Assembly (NCBI GenBank): GCA_963778025.1
Contig: CAVZTA010000012.1
Span: 124,001 to 188,000 of the forward strand
Origin: CAVZTA01 sp963778025
GTDB taxonomy: Bacteria > Chloroflexota > Limnocylindria > Limnocylindrales > CSP1-4
Length of the DNA: 64,000 bases
Direction: 5' to 3'
A model generated the notes under the pieces. It searched no databases, was not told the origin of the DNA, and was given only the letters and a program-made list of their open reading frames with translations. Both the position numbers and the translations under genes were made by a program. This document shows, piece by piece, positions 1 through 8,640 of this stretch. Positions within the stretch are counted from its first letter, which is position 1; every line of letters starts with the position of its first letter.

Positions 1-2
1 TC

Positions 3-290
3 TGGCTCGATCTGCCGATGCGCGTGTGGCTGCCGCGACTCTTGCACCGCACCCTGCGCCGCATCGCGCGCGACGAGGTCCTGTGGAACGGCAATCGTGA
101 GTCCTGGCGGACGGCGTTCACCGGTCGCGAGGGCCTCATCCCGTTCGCGATCCGTGCCCAGTTCGACACGCGTCGCAAGTACCCGACCCGGTACGCGGGG
201 TTCCCACTCGTCCGTCTGCGCTCGACCGGCGAGGTGCGGGCGTTTCTCGCAGCGGTCCCGGCGACCGACCGTGCGACCATCCCGCGATGA
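3..290 (+). CDS. C-terminal fragment of a P-loop (adenylate kinase-like) nucleotide kinase
   Basis: The frame is already open at the left edge and reads WLDLPMRVWLPRLLHRTLRR onward to a TGA at 288-290. The run D-x-P followed by two closely spaced arginines, and then the LWNGNRESW segment, resembles the lid and C-terminal region of small AAA/adenylate-kinase-like proteins (FlaR or topology-modulation type). In that family the arginines contact the nucleotide phosphates. The Walker A part lies outside the window, so the substrate cannot be judged. The stop overlaps the start of the YciI gene by four bases (ATGA), so the two are probably translated together. Family assignment is moderately sure; the function is unknown. 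Confidence 0.55.
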   Translation, partial: WLDLPMRVWLPRLLHRTLRRIARDEVLWNGNRESWRTAFTGREGLIPFAIRAQFDTRRKYPTRYAGFPLVRLRSTGEVRAFLAAVPATDRATIPR

Positions 291-628
291 GCGAATGGAT
301 CTACTTCATCCATCCCCGGCGCGAGGACTTCGCGGCGACGATGACCGAGGAGGAGATCGCCGTCTGGGGCGTCCATTTCGAGCGGTTCCAGCGGCTGCTC
401 GCCGAAGGGACGATCATCCTCGTCGGGCCGACGCTCGGCCGGACGAACACGGGCATCACCATCCTGGAGGCGCCCGACGAGGCGGCCGCCCGCAAGCTCA
501 TGGAGGAGGACCCGGTGATCGCCGGCGGGTTCGCGACCGCCGAGCTGCGCCCGATGCGGGTCTCGCTCCTGCGCGGGCGGGACGGTGGCCCGCCCTGGCC
601 GCCGCGCGGCGACGACACCGCCGCCTGA
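287..628 (+). CDS. YciI-family protein
   Basis: This 113-residue protein has the compact alpha/beta ferredoxin-like YciI (YCII) pattern. A strand with an early His (IYFIHPRREDF) is followed by a helix containing HFERFQRLLAEG, a strand with GPTLG, the acidic segment EAPDEAAARKLMEEDP, and the closing AELRPMRVS. Family members are small enzymes or enzyme-like domains with a conserved His/Asp pair whose substrates are mostly unknown. The start ATG overlaps the preceding stop, so it belongs to the same transcript. The last 20 residues are Gly/Pro/Arg-rich and probably disordered. Confidence in the family is high; no role is assigned. Confidence 0.8.
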   Translation: MSEWIYFIHPRREDFAATMTEEEIAVWGVHFERFQRLLAEGTIILVGPTLGRTNTGITILEAPDEAAARKLMEEDPVIAGGFATAELRPMRVSLLRGRDGGPPWPPRGDDTAA

Positions 629-648
629 GCGATCGACGACGTCGCCCG

Positions 649-2029
649 TCAGCCGAGGGCCGCGAACGCCTCGAGGAAGCGCGCGGTGATCCGGGTGGCG
701 GTGCGCAGATCGTCCAACCGGATGTTCTCGTCCGGCGCATGGGCGCGGCAATCGTCGCGCGCGGCACCGAGCGTGGTGTTGGGCACCCCGTGCGCCGCGC
801 AGAACCGGTACATCGGCGTCGTTCCGGGCATCGACACGGTGAACGCGGCAGGCTGACCCGTCACGCCCTCCGAGGCGCTGATCGCCGCGGCGACCAGCGG
901 GTCCGCAGGGTCGGTCCACCAGGCTCGCGCATCGTCGAACCGGATGAGCTCGACATCCGTGAAGCCATGCTCGTCGAGATGCGTTCGCAGGCCCGCGACG
1001 ATCTCCTCCGGATCCTGATCGGGCACGAGCCGCATGTCGATCCGCGCGTGCGCCTCCGCGGGCGTGATCGTCTTCGGCTCGGCGCCGAGGTGCCCGGACC
1101 ACAGGCCCTGGATGTTGAGCGTGGGCTCGAAGGCGTCGGCCCGCTTGACCTCGACGCCGTCCCGGCCGCCGATGAATCGATCGACGCCCATCTCGTCGCG
1201 GTACTGATACAGCAGCTCGATCGGGAAGGCGTCGACCAGCGCCAGCTGCGCCGGTGTGGGCGGCCGGACACCGGCCCGCAGCCAGGCGCCTGCGGGCAGC
1301 CCGTCGGCGTCGACGAGCGTCGCGATCGCCTGGGCGATCCGCGTCGCCGCGTTCGGCAGCAGGTTCGCGGCACTCGAGTGCGCGTCGTACGCGATGGTTC
1401 GCGCGACGAGCTCGACGACCACGATCCCGCGCGACCCCGCGGCGACCTGCGGCCGTCCCTCCAGGTCGAGCCCGCCGCCCTCGATCAGCGCGCCGTCCGC
1501 TTCGCGCAGCTCGGGCCGCTGCCCCAGGAGCGCCTCGAGCGACGCACTGCCCGACTCTTCCTCGCCTTCCACGAAGAAGCGGACCCGGCAGGGAAGCGGC
1601 CCGACCGCCGCCAGCCACGCCTCCACGGCCCACAGACGCGGCAGGAACTCGCCCTTGTTGTCGGTCGCGCCGCGGGCGTAGAGGCGGCCGTCGCGGACCG
1701 CTGGTTCATAGGGCGGCGACGTCCATAGCTCGAGCGGCGAGGCCGGCTGCACGTCGTAGTGCTGGACGCACATCAGCGTCCGCGGCCCGTCGCCGAGCTC
1801 GCCGACCACGAGCGACGGCCGGTCCGCGACCTGCAGCACGCTGACCGTCGCCCCGAGCCGTCGGAGCCGCTGGGCGCACCATGCGGCGGCCGCGGCCAGC
1901 GGCTCCGGCGGCGCCCGTCTCGGATGGGATGGCCGACAGCTCGACGAGCTCGGCGAGCCAGTCGTCGAACCGCTCCTCGATCACCCGGTCGATCGCCGCC
2001 CACCGGTCCGTGGTCACCTGCCCGGCCAT
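649..2029 (-). CDS. M20-family metallopeptidase (frame interrupted near 1900)
   Basis: This is a zinc-dependent M20 dipeptidase/deacylase type. The metal motifs are visible: QHYDVQP (first His and Asp), ARGATDNKGEF (bridging Asp), EGEEESGS (general-base Glu) and a late CRAHAPDENI (last ligands). The N-terminus begins at ATG 2029 (MAGQVTTDRW, then LVELSAIPSETGA), but that frame does not reach the catalytic part. The rest continues in another frame from about 1915 (EPLAAAAAWCAQRLRRLGA). A single-base indel in the GC run at about 1895-1925 explains this and may be an assembly error. The start lies two bases from the stop of the GcvT-family gene, so the pair is cotranscribed. The natural substrate is unknown. 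Confidence 0.85.
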
Positions 2030-2031
2030 GG

Positions 2032-3276
2032 TCAGGACCGCTTGCGCTGGAGGTCGAGGAACGGCAGCTCGACGACGTCGGCCTTGACGCGGCCCCGCTT
2101 GCCCTCGACCGTCCACTCGACCTCGACCCGGGCACCCACCCGTTCGAACTCGGGCGGGACGGACGCGAGCGCGATCGCCTGCTTGAGGATCGGGCTCCAG
2201 CCATGGCTCGTCGCCTTGCCGATCTGCCGCCCGCCCGTCCCGAACACCGGCACGTGCGATCGGTCCGTGGTCGGCGAGATCGCCGGCGGCAGGCCCTGCG
2301 CGTCGTACAGGGCCTCGATGTCGTACCAGTCGAGGATGAGACCCACGAGCCGGCGTGACGGTCCGCCACGTCGCTGCTCCGCCTGGAGCGCGCGCCGCCC
2401 CACGTAGTCGGCCTTGTCGAAGCTCACGAGCCGTCCCAGCCCGATCTCGAAGGGGCTGTAGTTCTGCTCGGGGTTCATCGCGTGCCGGGCGCTCGTGTAA
2501 TCGACCTCGAGCAGGATCAGCCCGGCTTCGAGGCGCGTGACGTCGAGGGCGAGCATCCCCGCCGGCCGGACGCTCCACGCCTTGCCGGCATCCATCAGCT
2601 GGTCCCAGACATCGGCGGCGTGCGCGGCCGGGATCCACAGCTCGTAGCCGAGATCACCGGTGTAGCCGGTGCGGCTCACGTCGACCTCGACCGTGCGGCG
2701 GCCGACCTTGAAGCTCGTCGACCGTCGGCGGAAGTAGCGCAGGTCGTCCCACGACTCGCCGGTCGCCTTGGCCAGGACGTCGCGCGCGAAGGGACCCTGG
2801 AGCGCGAGCGCGGCGGTGGCCTCGCTCTCGTCCTCGATCTCGACCTGGAGTCCCGCGCTGTTGAGGTGCAGCCAGCGCCACTGGGGGTCGGCGGCCGTCC
2901 AGCGGACCTCGTCCTCGGCGAGCCGATGGACGGTCCCGTCGTCGATGACCTTGCCGAACTCGTCGCACCACGGGGTGTAGTAGACCTGCCCGACCTTGAG
3001 CTTCGACGCGTCACGGGTGATCACGCGGTCGACGAGCTTGAGCGCGTCTCGGCCGCGGACCCGGTACTTGTACAGCGGGCTCACGTCGATGAGGGCAGCC
3101 GCCTCGCGGATCGCGTTGTACTCGATGTCGTGGAAGTCCGCGTACGCCGAGCTCGCGAGGTAGCCCGACCACTCCCGCCACTGCTGCTTGCGGTTCAGCG
3201 CGGCCGTGCGGGGATGGAAGGCGGTGCCGACGCTCAAGGGTCCCTCCGACGGTGGCTTCGGCCACCGAGTATGCAT
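2032..3276 (-). CDS. GcvT-family aminomethyltransferase / folate-dependent demethylase
   Basis: This 414-residue protein has the T-protein fold seen in glycine-cleavage aminomethyltransferase, dimethylglycine oxidase C-termini and DMSP demethylase. Recognisable pieces are LIDVSPLYKYRVRGRDALKL, ALQGPFARDVLAK, SRTGYTGDLGYELWIP, and the C-terminal barrel with GRQIGKATSHGWSP. These enzymes move a one-carbon unit from an N- or S-methyl donor to tetrahydrofolate. No gcvH or gcvP is nearby, so a role outside the classical glycine cleavage system is likely. The gene leads a two-gene unit with the M20 peptidase, which suggests catabolism of a methylated or amidated amino-acid derivative. The ATG at 3276 is the first good start. 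Confidence 0.8.
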   Translation of the reverse strand: MHTRWPKPPSEGPLSVGTAFHPRTAALNRKQQWREWSGYLASSAYADFHDIEYNAIREAAALIDVSPLYKYRVRGRDALKLVDRVITRDASKLKVGQVYYTPWCDEFGKVIDDGTVHRLAEDEVRWTAADPQWRWLHLNSAGLQVEIEDESEATAALALQGPFARDVLAKATGESWDDLRYFRRRSTSFKVGRRTVEVDVSRTGYTGDLGYELWIPAAHAADVWDQLMDAGKAWSVRPAGMLALDVTRLEAGLILLEVDYTSARHAMNPEQNYSPFEIGLGRLVSFDKADYVGRRALQAEQRRGGPSRRLVGLILDWYDIEALYDAQGLPPAISPTTDRSHVPVFGTGGRQIGKATSHGWSPILKQAIALASVPPEFERVGARVEVEWTVEGKRGRVKADVVELPFLDLQRKRS

Positions 3277-3324
3277 CGGCGCGATGCAGGCGGGATGCCC
3301 CCGAAGCGTCGCCTGGGACGCCGG

Positions 3325-3755
3325 TCAGTCCGACGGGAGGCCGATAGCGGTATCGGTCGTTGCCGTCCCCTCGTCCCCGTACGCCAGGACCTGGACGCCG
3401 AGACGCGCGTAGTCGGCCGGGTTCCGCGTCACCACGGTCGCCTCAAGGTACGTGGCGACGCCCGCGATGATCGCGTCCGCCAAGGATCGCCCGGCGATGG
3501 ACCCGCGAGGTCCGGCGACCTCGCCGGCCCATCGCGCGGCCTCCGGATGCGTGGACACGTACTCGAGCGCGTCGGATGAGCGTGCCGATGACCGCGATCT
3601 CGGCGTCGGAGCCCTTCGAGAGCGCTTCGCTGACGATCGACATCGCAGCGAAGAGCTCATCGCCTCGGCCGAACAGCTCGCTCGAGCAGCAGGGCGCACC
3701 GGCCTGACCGTGCGACGTGGTCGATCAGGATCGTCGTGTCCAGCAGGTACGGCAC
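3325..3755 (-). pseudogene. VapC-type PIN-domain toxin, frame-disrupted
   Basis: A GTG at 3755, six bases after GGGAGG, begins PYLLDTTILIDHVAR, the usual first strand and acidic residue of a PIN ribonuclease. The middle part (ELFAAMSIVSEALSKGSDAE) is in a second frame. The C-terminal part (SLADAIIAGVATYLEA, VVTRNPADYARLGV) is in a third frame ending at 3325. All four acidic positions expected for PIN metal binding can be found, but only by changing frame at least twice. Either the toxin is dead or the assembly has indels here. PIN toxins cleave RNA and are held inactive by the antitoxin encoded just upstream. Confidence 0.7.
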
Positions 3756-3787
3756 GTGATTCCTCCCAGGTCCAGGGGCGCTCCCAC

Positions 3788-4021
3788 TCAGACCGCAGGG
3801 CGCCAAGGCTCGCAAGGACCTCGGCGTCGTCGTGACCCCACGTGGTCGAGTCGCTTCAAGGCGCCGGCAAGCTCCGCGAACACCTTGCGCGCATGGTCCC
3901 GCCGCACCTGTCGTGCCACCACGTCAGCGATGTATCGGCTGCGGCCCCGCGACCCAGCGACGGCATCGACCTGGGCCAGGACCTCTTCGGGCAGCGTGAC
4001 GTTGGTTCGCACCAGCGCCAT
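3788..4021 (-). CDS. Ribbon-helix-helix (CopG/VapB-like) antitoxin
   Basis: The ATG at 4021 follows AGGAGG by six to seven bases and begins MALVRTNVTLPEEVLAQVD, a classic ribbon-helix-helix strand. It is followed by GSRGRSRYIADVVARQVRR, the helix pair. Such proteins bind their own promoter as dimers and neutralise the partner toxin through the C-terminus. In the frame shown the tail becomes Arg-rich after LKRLDHVG. One base over, the sequence reads DDAEVLASLGALRSEWERP and then WTWEESRA, which is the expected acidic/aromatic antitoxin tail, so a one-base indel near 3840 is likely. It lies upstream of the damaged PIN toxin. Confidence 0.7.
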   Translation of the reverse strand: MALVRTNVTLPEEVLAQVDAVAGSRGRSRYIADVVARQVRRDHARKVFAELAGALKRLDHVGSRRRRGPCEPWRPAV

Positions 4022-4048
4022 CGTGTGCCTCCTGAGTGTGTCGCTGAA

Positions 4049-4068
4049 GCACACACGGTAGCACACAC
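4049..4068. promoter_or_regulatory. Candidate antitoxin operator: two GCACACAC direct repeats
   Basis: GCACACAC occurs at 4049-4056 and again at 4061-4068, 28 bases upstream of the antitoxin ATG. The 12-base period puts both copies close to one helical face, as expected for a ribbon-helix-helix dimer-of-dimers operator. Binding is inferred, not shown. Confidence 0.4.
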
Positions 4069-4215
4069 CGCCCTTTCGGATGAACACGCGCACCGGCTGT
4101 CGGGTCCCCAGACCCGGGCATGCCGAGATAGCGACGGCGCCAGGCTGACGCCTTGGCAAGCTGACCCACCTCCGATGAGGCATCCCTTCGGCGCACATGG
4201 ACGGCGCACTCGCCG

Positions 4216-4455
4216 GTGGACACCGACCTGACAGATGACCGGATCGTTCAGACCCGTCAGTACGGGCTGGGCTGTGGATTGCCGCTGTTCGCGTTCGGCA
4301 TGCTGGGCGCGCTCGTGGTGACCTCGGTCGCGAGTGCGATCGAGCTCGGCTTCGGGTCCCCTGACAGAACGCTCATCGCCATGGTGATCCCCGGTCTGGT
4401 GGTCCTCTGGGTCGGCGCCATTGCGGCGTGGTTGGCTGCGCGACCACATGCCTGA
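4216..4455 (+). CDS. Small two-helix membrane protein, unknown
   Basis: A 79-residue open frame from GTG 4216 encodes two hydrophobic segments, roughly residues 18-44 (GCGLPLFAFGMLGALVVTSV) and 53-75 (LIAMVIPGLVVLWVGAIAAW), joined by a short charged loop. I recognise no family. It starts about 195 bases upstream of the divergent antitoxin start and ends 165 bases before the next gene. There is no clear ribosome-binding site, so it may be spurious. The amphipathic layout and TM-like composition argue mildly for a real gene. Confidence 0.4.
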   Translation: MDTDLTDDRIVQTRQYGLGCGLPLFAFGMLGALVVTSVASAIELGFGSPDRTLIAMVIPGLVVLWVGAIAAWLAARPHA

Positions 4456-4619
4456 CTTCTCGCTGGACGCCCGTCGTGGCGCTGTCGCCGATGGTGAGCA
4501 CCCGCCACCACGCGCGACGGGAAGGCGGACTGGGCTGGCATCGCGGTACGCTGCATGAACCCTATGCAGGCTGCATCACGGGCGCGCGCGCCCGCGGGGG
4601 ACGTCGGAGGGAACGAGGG

Positions 4620-6245
4620 TTGGGCCAGCGCTACGACGCGGTGATCATCGGCGGCGGCCACAACGGCCTGGTGTCGGCTGCCTACCTCGCCCGCGCCGGC
4701 CTGAAGACGCTCGTCCTCGAGCGCCGCCACGTCCTGGGCGGCGCCGCCGTCACCGAGGAGATCGTGCCGGGCTTCCGGTTCTCGATGTTCTCCTACGTGG
4801 TCAGCCTTCTTCGCCCCGAGATCATCCGCGACCTCGAGCTGCCGAAGTACGGTCTCGACATCCTGCCCCTCGACGGCACGTTCACGCCGCTGCGCAAAGG
4901 CGAGGGCCCGAAGGCCGGCGGCGGCGACTACCTGTGGCGCGTCAACGATCACGCTCGGACGGTCCGAGAGCTCCGGCGGTGGTCGAAGAACGACGCGGAG
5001 GCGTACGAGGAATACGGCCAGCTCATGGTCGAGATGGCCCGCTTCATCAAGCCCATCCTGGGCATCGTCCCGGGCGACCCGACCGAGATGGATCCGCGTC
5101 CGCTGATGCCCATCGCCAGCCTGGCGCGCCGCTTCCAGCAGCTTCCCGAGCGCCAGCAGGCCGTGTTCGTCCAGCTCATGACGATGTCGGCGGCGGACTT
5201 CCTCGACCAGTGGTTCGAGACCGATCCGCTCAAGGCCACGATGTCCGCGTCCGGGATCATCGGCACCTACCAGGGCATCCGCAGTCCGGGCACCGCGTAC
5301 GTCCTCCTCCACCACTACATGGGCGAGATCGACGGCGCGTTCCGGGCCTGGGGCATCCCCAAGGGCGGCACCGGCAGCGTGAGCTACGCCATCGCGCACG
5401 CCGCCCAGGCGCTGGGCGCGGAGATCCGCACCGAGGCGCCGGTCGCCCGCATCCGCACCCGCGGCGACCGGGCGATCGGGGTGGTCCTCGCGGACGGCGA
5501 GGAGATCGACGCAGCGAACGTTCTCGCCAGCACCGATGCGAAGGTCACGTTCCTCGACCTGCTGGAGCCGGGCACGCTGGATCCGTCGTTCGAGCAGGAG
5601 GTCCGCCGGTTCAAGTTCCGGGGCAGCAGCGGCAAGGTCAACCTCGCCATCGATCGCCTGCCGGAGTTCACGTGCCTGCCGGGCGAGGGCGAGCACCTCC
5701 GTGGCGCGATCTCGTTCAGCCCGTCGATGGATGAGATGGAGCAGGCCTACGACGACGCGAAGTACGGGCGGTTCAGCCGCCGGCCGTACATCGACATGAT
5801 CATCCCGACGCTCGTCGACCCGCAGATGGCGCCGCCCGGCAAGCACGTCATCAGCTGCTTCGTGCAATACGCCCCGTACAAGCTCGACCCGAGCCTCGGG
5901 ACCTGGGACGACCAGCGCGACGCGTTCGGCGACGCGGTCATCGACCGGATCGCGGAGTTCGCGCCGAACATCCGGGACATCATCATCGGCAAGCAGGTCC
6001 TGACCCCGCTGGACATCGAGCGGACGACGGGCCTGACCGAGGGGAACATCTTCCAGGGCGAGCTCTCCCTGGAGCAGCTGTTCTTCAACCGCCCGGTCCC
6101 GGGCTACGCGAAGTTCCGGACGCCGATCCGCGATCTCTGGCTGTGTGGGTCGAGCACCCATCCGGGCGGCGGGATCATGGGCGCCAACGGTCGCCTGGCC
6201 GCACTTGAGATCCTCAAGCAGAAGCGCGGCCGGTGGGCGGCATGA
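4620..6245 (+). CDS. PYROXD2/phytoene-desaturase-like FAD oxidoreductase
   Basis: The translation from TTG 4620 (after GGAGGGAACGAGGG) begins with a Rossmann dinucleotide-binding fold: AVIIGGGHNGLVSAAYLARA followed by an acidic E at the end of strand 2. The GHNGL signature and the C-terminal LWLCGSSTHPGGGIMGANGR FAD-closing motif match PYROXD2-like members of the amine-oxidase/CrtI superfamily. The length (541 residues) fits. Bacterial members occur with or without carotenoid genes, and no phytoene synthase lies here, so the substrate is open. The stop overlaps the start of a paralogue (ATGA), so the two are co-translated and may form a heteromer. Confidence 0.85.
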   Translation: MGQRYDAVIIGGGHNGLVSAAYLARAGLKTLVLERRHVLGGAAVTEEIVPGFRFSMFSYVVSLLRPEIIRDLELPKYGLDILPLDGTFTPLRKGEGPKAGGGDYLWRVNDHARTVRELRRWSKNDAEAYEEYGQLMVEMARFIKPILGIVPGDPTEMDPRPLMPIASLARRFQQLPERQQAVFVQLMTMSAADFLDQWFETDPLKATMSASGIIGTYQGIRSPGTAYVLLHHYMGEIDGAFRAWGIPKGGTGSVSYAIAHAAQALGAEIRTEAPVARIRTRGDRAIGVVLADGEEIDAANVLASTDAKVTFLDLLEPGTLDPSFEQEVRRFKFRGSSGKVNLAIDRLPEFTCLPGEGEHLRGAISFSPSMDEMEQAYDDAKYGRFSRRPYIDMIIPTLVDPQMAPPGKHVISCFVQYAPYKLDPSLGTWDDQRDAFGDAVIDRIAEFAPNIRDIIIGKQVLTPLDIERTTGLTEGNIFQGELSLEQLFFNRPVPGYAKFRTPIRDLWLCGSSTHPGGGIMGANGRLAALEILKQKRGRWAA

Positions 6246-7846
6246 CCCTTACGACGTACGACGCCATCGTCGTCGGGGCCGGTCACAACGGGCTGGTCGC
6301 GGCGGCGTATCTCGCGCGCGCCGGTCAGCGGGTGCTCGTCGTGGAGCGCCGCGAACGGCTGGGCGGGGCGATGGACACGGCGCCGCTGGGCGGTGTCAGG
6401 GTGCCGGCCGTGGCCCACACCGTCGGGCGCCTGCGGCCGTCGGTGGCGAAGGAGCTGGGGCTCGCGCAGCACGGGCTGCGGCTGGTCGCGCCGGAGGTCC
6501 GGGCGTTCGCGCCGCAGCCGGACGGCGACGCGGTCACGCTGTGGGCCGAGACCGGGGCGACGATCGACGCCCTCCGGCGATGGTCCGCCGACGACGCCAC
6601 GGCGTACATCGAGTTCGACCGCCGGGTCAGGACGCTCGCGCGCTTCCTCGCCGATCTCGGCGACGAGGCACCGCCCGACATCCACGCACCCGGCCTGGGC
6701 GACGCGCTCACCGGGCTGCGCCTGGGTCGGGCGTTCCGCGGCCTCGGCAAGGTCGACGGCCGGACGATCCTGCGCGTGCTGCCGATGGCGATCGCCGACT
6801 TCGTCGCCGAGTCCTTCACCAGCGAGTCGATCCGGGCGACGCTCGCGTGGCGCGGCGTCCGCCACGTCGCGATGGGCCCGTGGTCCGCGGGCACGACGAA
6901 GGTGCTGCTCGACGATGCCGCCGGCAACGACGGCGGGGCGTCCGGCGAGACGGTCTATGCGCGTGGCGGGCCGGGCGCGGTCGCCGATGCGCTCGCCAGC
7001 GTGATCCGGGCCGCGGGTGGCGAGCTCCGGACCGGCGCAGAGGTGGTCGCGATCACGACGACCGACGATCGGGCGACCGGCGTCGCGCTCGCGAGCGGCG
7101 AGGAGCTCAGCGCGTCCGCCATCGTCGCGGGCATCGACCCGAAGCGGCTCCTGACGACGCTCGTGGACCCGGTCGTCCTCGGGCCGTCGATGCGGTGGCG
7201 GGCGGCGAACATCCGGACGCCAGGTTCGGTGTCGAAGGTGAACCTGGTGCTGTCGGCGCTGCCGGCGTTCCCGGCCGCGGCGGCCGATCCGCGCCTCCTG
7301 CGTGGCCGGATCCTCGTCGGCATGACCTCGATCGACGACGTCGAGCATGCGTTCGACGCCGCGAAGTACGGCCGCTTCTCGGAAGCCCCGGTGCTCGAGG
7401 CCACGATCCCCTCGCTGGTCGACCCATCGCTCGTCGAGGGCGCTCCCGAGGGCACCCACGTGATGAGCGTGCAGGCGCAGTGGACGCCGACGACGCTCCG
7501 GGCGGCGTCCTGGGACGCCTGCCGCGACGCGATCGGCGACGCCGTGCTGCGGCAGCTCGAGACGGTCGCGCCCGGGATCTCGTCGCTCGTGACGGCACGC
7601 CAGGTGCTGACCCCCGAGGACCTCGAACAGGACTACGGCCTCACCGGCGGGCACCCGCTGCACGCGGAGCCGGGGCTCGATTCGTTCTTCCTGTGGCGGC
7701 CGCTGCTGGGGCACGCGCGCTACCGGATGCCGCTCGACGGGCTGTATCTCGCGGGATCCGGTGCACACCCCGGTGGCGGCGTGACGGGCGCACCCGGGCG
7801 GAACGCCGCACGGGAGGTCCTCGCCGACCGGAAACGACGTCGCTGA
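6242..7846 (+). CDS. PYROXD2/phytoene-desaturase-like FAD oxidoreductase, second copy
   Basis: A paralogue of the preceding gene: IVVGAGHNGLVAAAYLARAG at the N-terminus and LYLAGSGAHPGGGVTGAPGR at the C-terminus. The shared middle motif (DDVEHAFDAAKYGRFS here, DEMEQAYDDAKYGRFS in the first copy) shows they arose by duplication. At 534 residues it keeps a full FAD fold, so both copies look active. The ATG at 6242 lies inside the stop of the first gene. It ends 10 bases from the convergent PPOX gene. The substrate is unknown; oxidation or desaturation of a lipid-like molecule is the family expectation. Confidence 0.85.
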   Translation: MTLTTYDAIVVGAGHNGLVAAAYLARAGQRVLVVERRERLGGAMDTAPLGGVRVPAVAHTVGRLRPSVAKELGLAQHGLRLVAPEVRAFAPQPDGDAVTLWAETGATIDALRRWSADDATAYIEFDRRVRTLARFLADLGDEAPPDIHAPGLGDALTGLRLGRAFRGLGKVDGRTILRVLPMAIADFVAESFTSESIRATLAWRGVRHVAMGPWSAGTTKVLLDDAAGNDGGASGETVYARGGPGAVADALASVIRAAGGELRTGAEVVAITTTDDRATGVALASGEELSASAIVAGIDPKRLLTTLVDPVVLGPSMRWRAANIRTPGSVSKVNLVLSALPAFPAAAADPRLLRGRILVGMTSIDDVEHAFDAAKYGRFSEAPVLEATIPSLVDPSLVEGAPEGTHVMSVQAQWTPTTLRAASWDACRDAIGDAVLRQLETVAPGISSLVTARQVLTPEDLEQDYGLTGGHPLHAEPGLDSFFLWRPLLGHARYRMPLDGLYLAGSGAHPGGGVTGAPGRNAAREVLADRKRRR

Positions 7847-7856
7847 CGGAGCGCCG

Positions 7857-8433
7857 TCAGGCGGTCGCGAGCTGGGGCTTCTCGAACATCGCCGTGAGGC
7901 GGTCCAGCGCGTGCCGGAACGTCGGTCGCGTGTGATGGTCGGTCGCGATGGCCGCCGCGACGGGCGTCGCCGACGGCGCGGGCTCCAGGGGTCGCGGTGA
8001 GCGTCCGTGCCACGCCAGCCAGCGCGTCGGCGTGAACCGGATCGCCTGCGTATAGGTCGCGCGGAACGTCGTCGCGGTCGAGCCTGCCGGCCGCGAGCTT
8101 GTCGGCGTACTTGGTGAAGAACGCGTCGGGGACGACGGGGGTCTCGTCCAGCAGGTCGGCCTGCGCCTCGACCATCGCGACATCGAAGTCGTCGTCGGGC
8201 TCGCCGAGCGCGATCATCGCCCGCGGGTTCGCCCGCAGGGCGCGGACCTTGACCGCGTTGGGCTTCGAGAACACGAGGACCGTCTGCCCGTCCCACCAGA
8301 ACCACACCGGGACCAGGTGCGGCATGCCGTCCTCGCGCACGGTCGACAGCCAGATCACCGGCTCGTCGGCGAGGAACCGGCGGGTCCGGAGCTCCGGGTC
8401 GGGGCGGCTGGCGTTGGTGGCGACCGAGGTCAT
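7857..8433 (-). CDS. PPOX-class flavin/F420-dependent oxidoreductase (frame interrupted near 8060)
   Basis: The start MTSVATNASRPDPEL leads into FLADEPVIWLSTVREDGMPH and LVPVWFWWDGQTVLVFSKP, the split-barrel flavin-binding pattern of pyridoxamine-phosphate-oxidase-like proteins. It continues to FFTKYADKLAAGRLD in one frame. The family's usual ending (YTQAIRFTPTRWLAWHGR) is one base over and runs to a stop at 7857, with the ending LTAMFEKPQLATA. A one-base indel at about 8055-8065 is needed to join them. Members use FMN or F420; the retained WFWWDG and FSKPNAVKVRALRANPR resemble the F420 branch, though that is a weak inference. Confidence 0.8.
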
Positions 8434-8640
8434 GCCCGGAGTCTCCGGGATCAGCCTGCGCTGCCCAGCGGGCGGCCGTCACCAGTGAGCATGGACATCC
8501 GACGATGCCCGGGCATCGGCGCCGATGGTCCGTCCAGATCAGCCGTCCAGTGGTCGAGGCGACGGGCAGAACGCCGCTCGTCGGTCGGGTCAGCCGTCCA
8601 GCGGTCGAGGCGCGCCGACGAGCCCCGGGCGGGCCGCGAC
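8434..8640. repeat. Spacer with 16-bp palindrome and 23-bp direct repeat
   Basis: Between the yidB-like stop and the PPOX start lies a perfect palindrome, CGATGCCCGGGCATCG, at 8503-8518. A 23-base unit beginning TCAGCCGTCCAG and ending GTCGAGGCG occurs at 8539-8561 and 8590-8612 with one mismatch (period 51). A small CCCGGA/TCCGGG hairpin lies at 8440-8454, just upstream of the PPOX ATG. No ORF here looks real. The region probably carries PPOX control sites. Confidence 0.55.
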
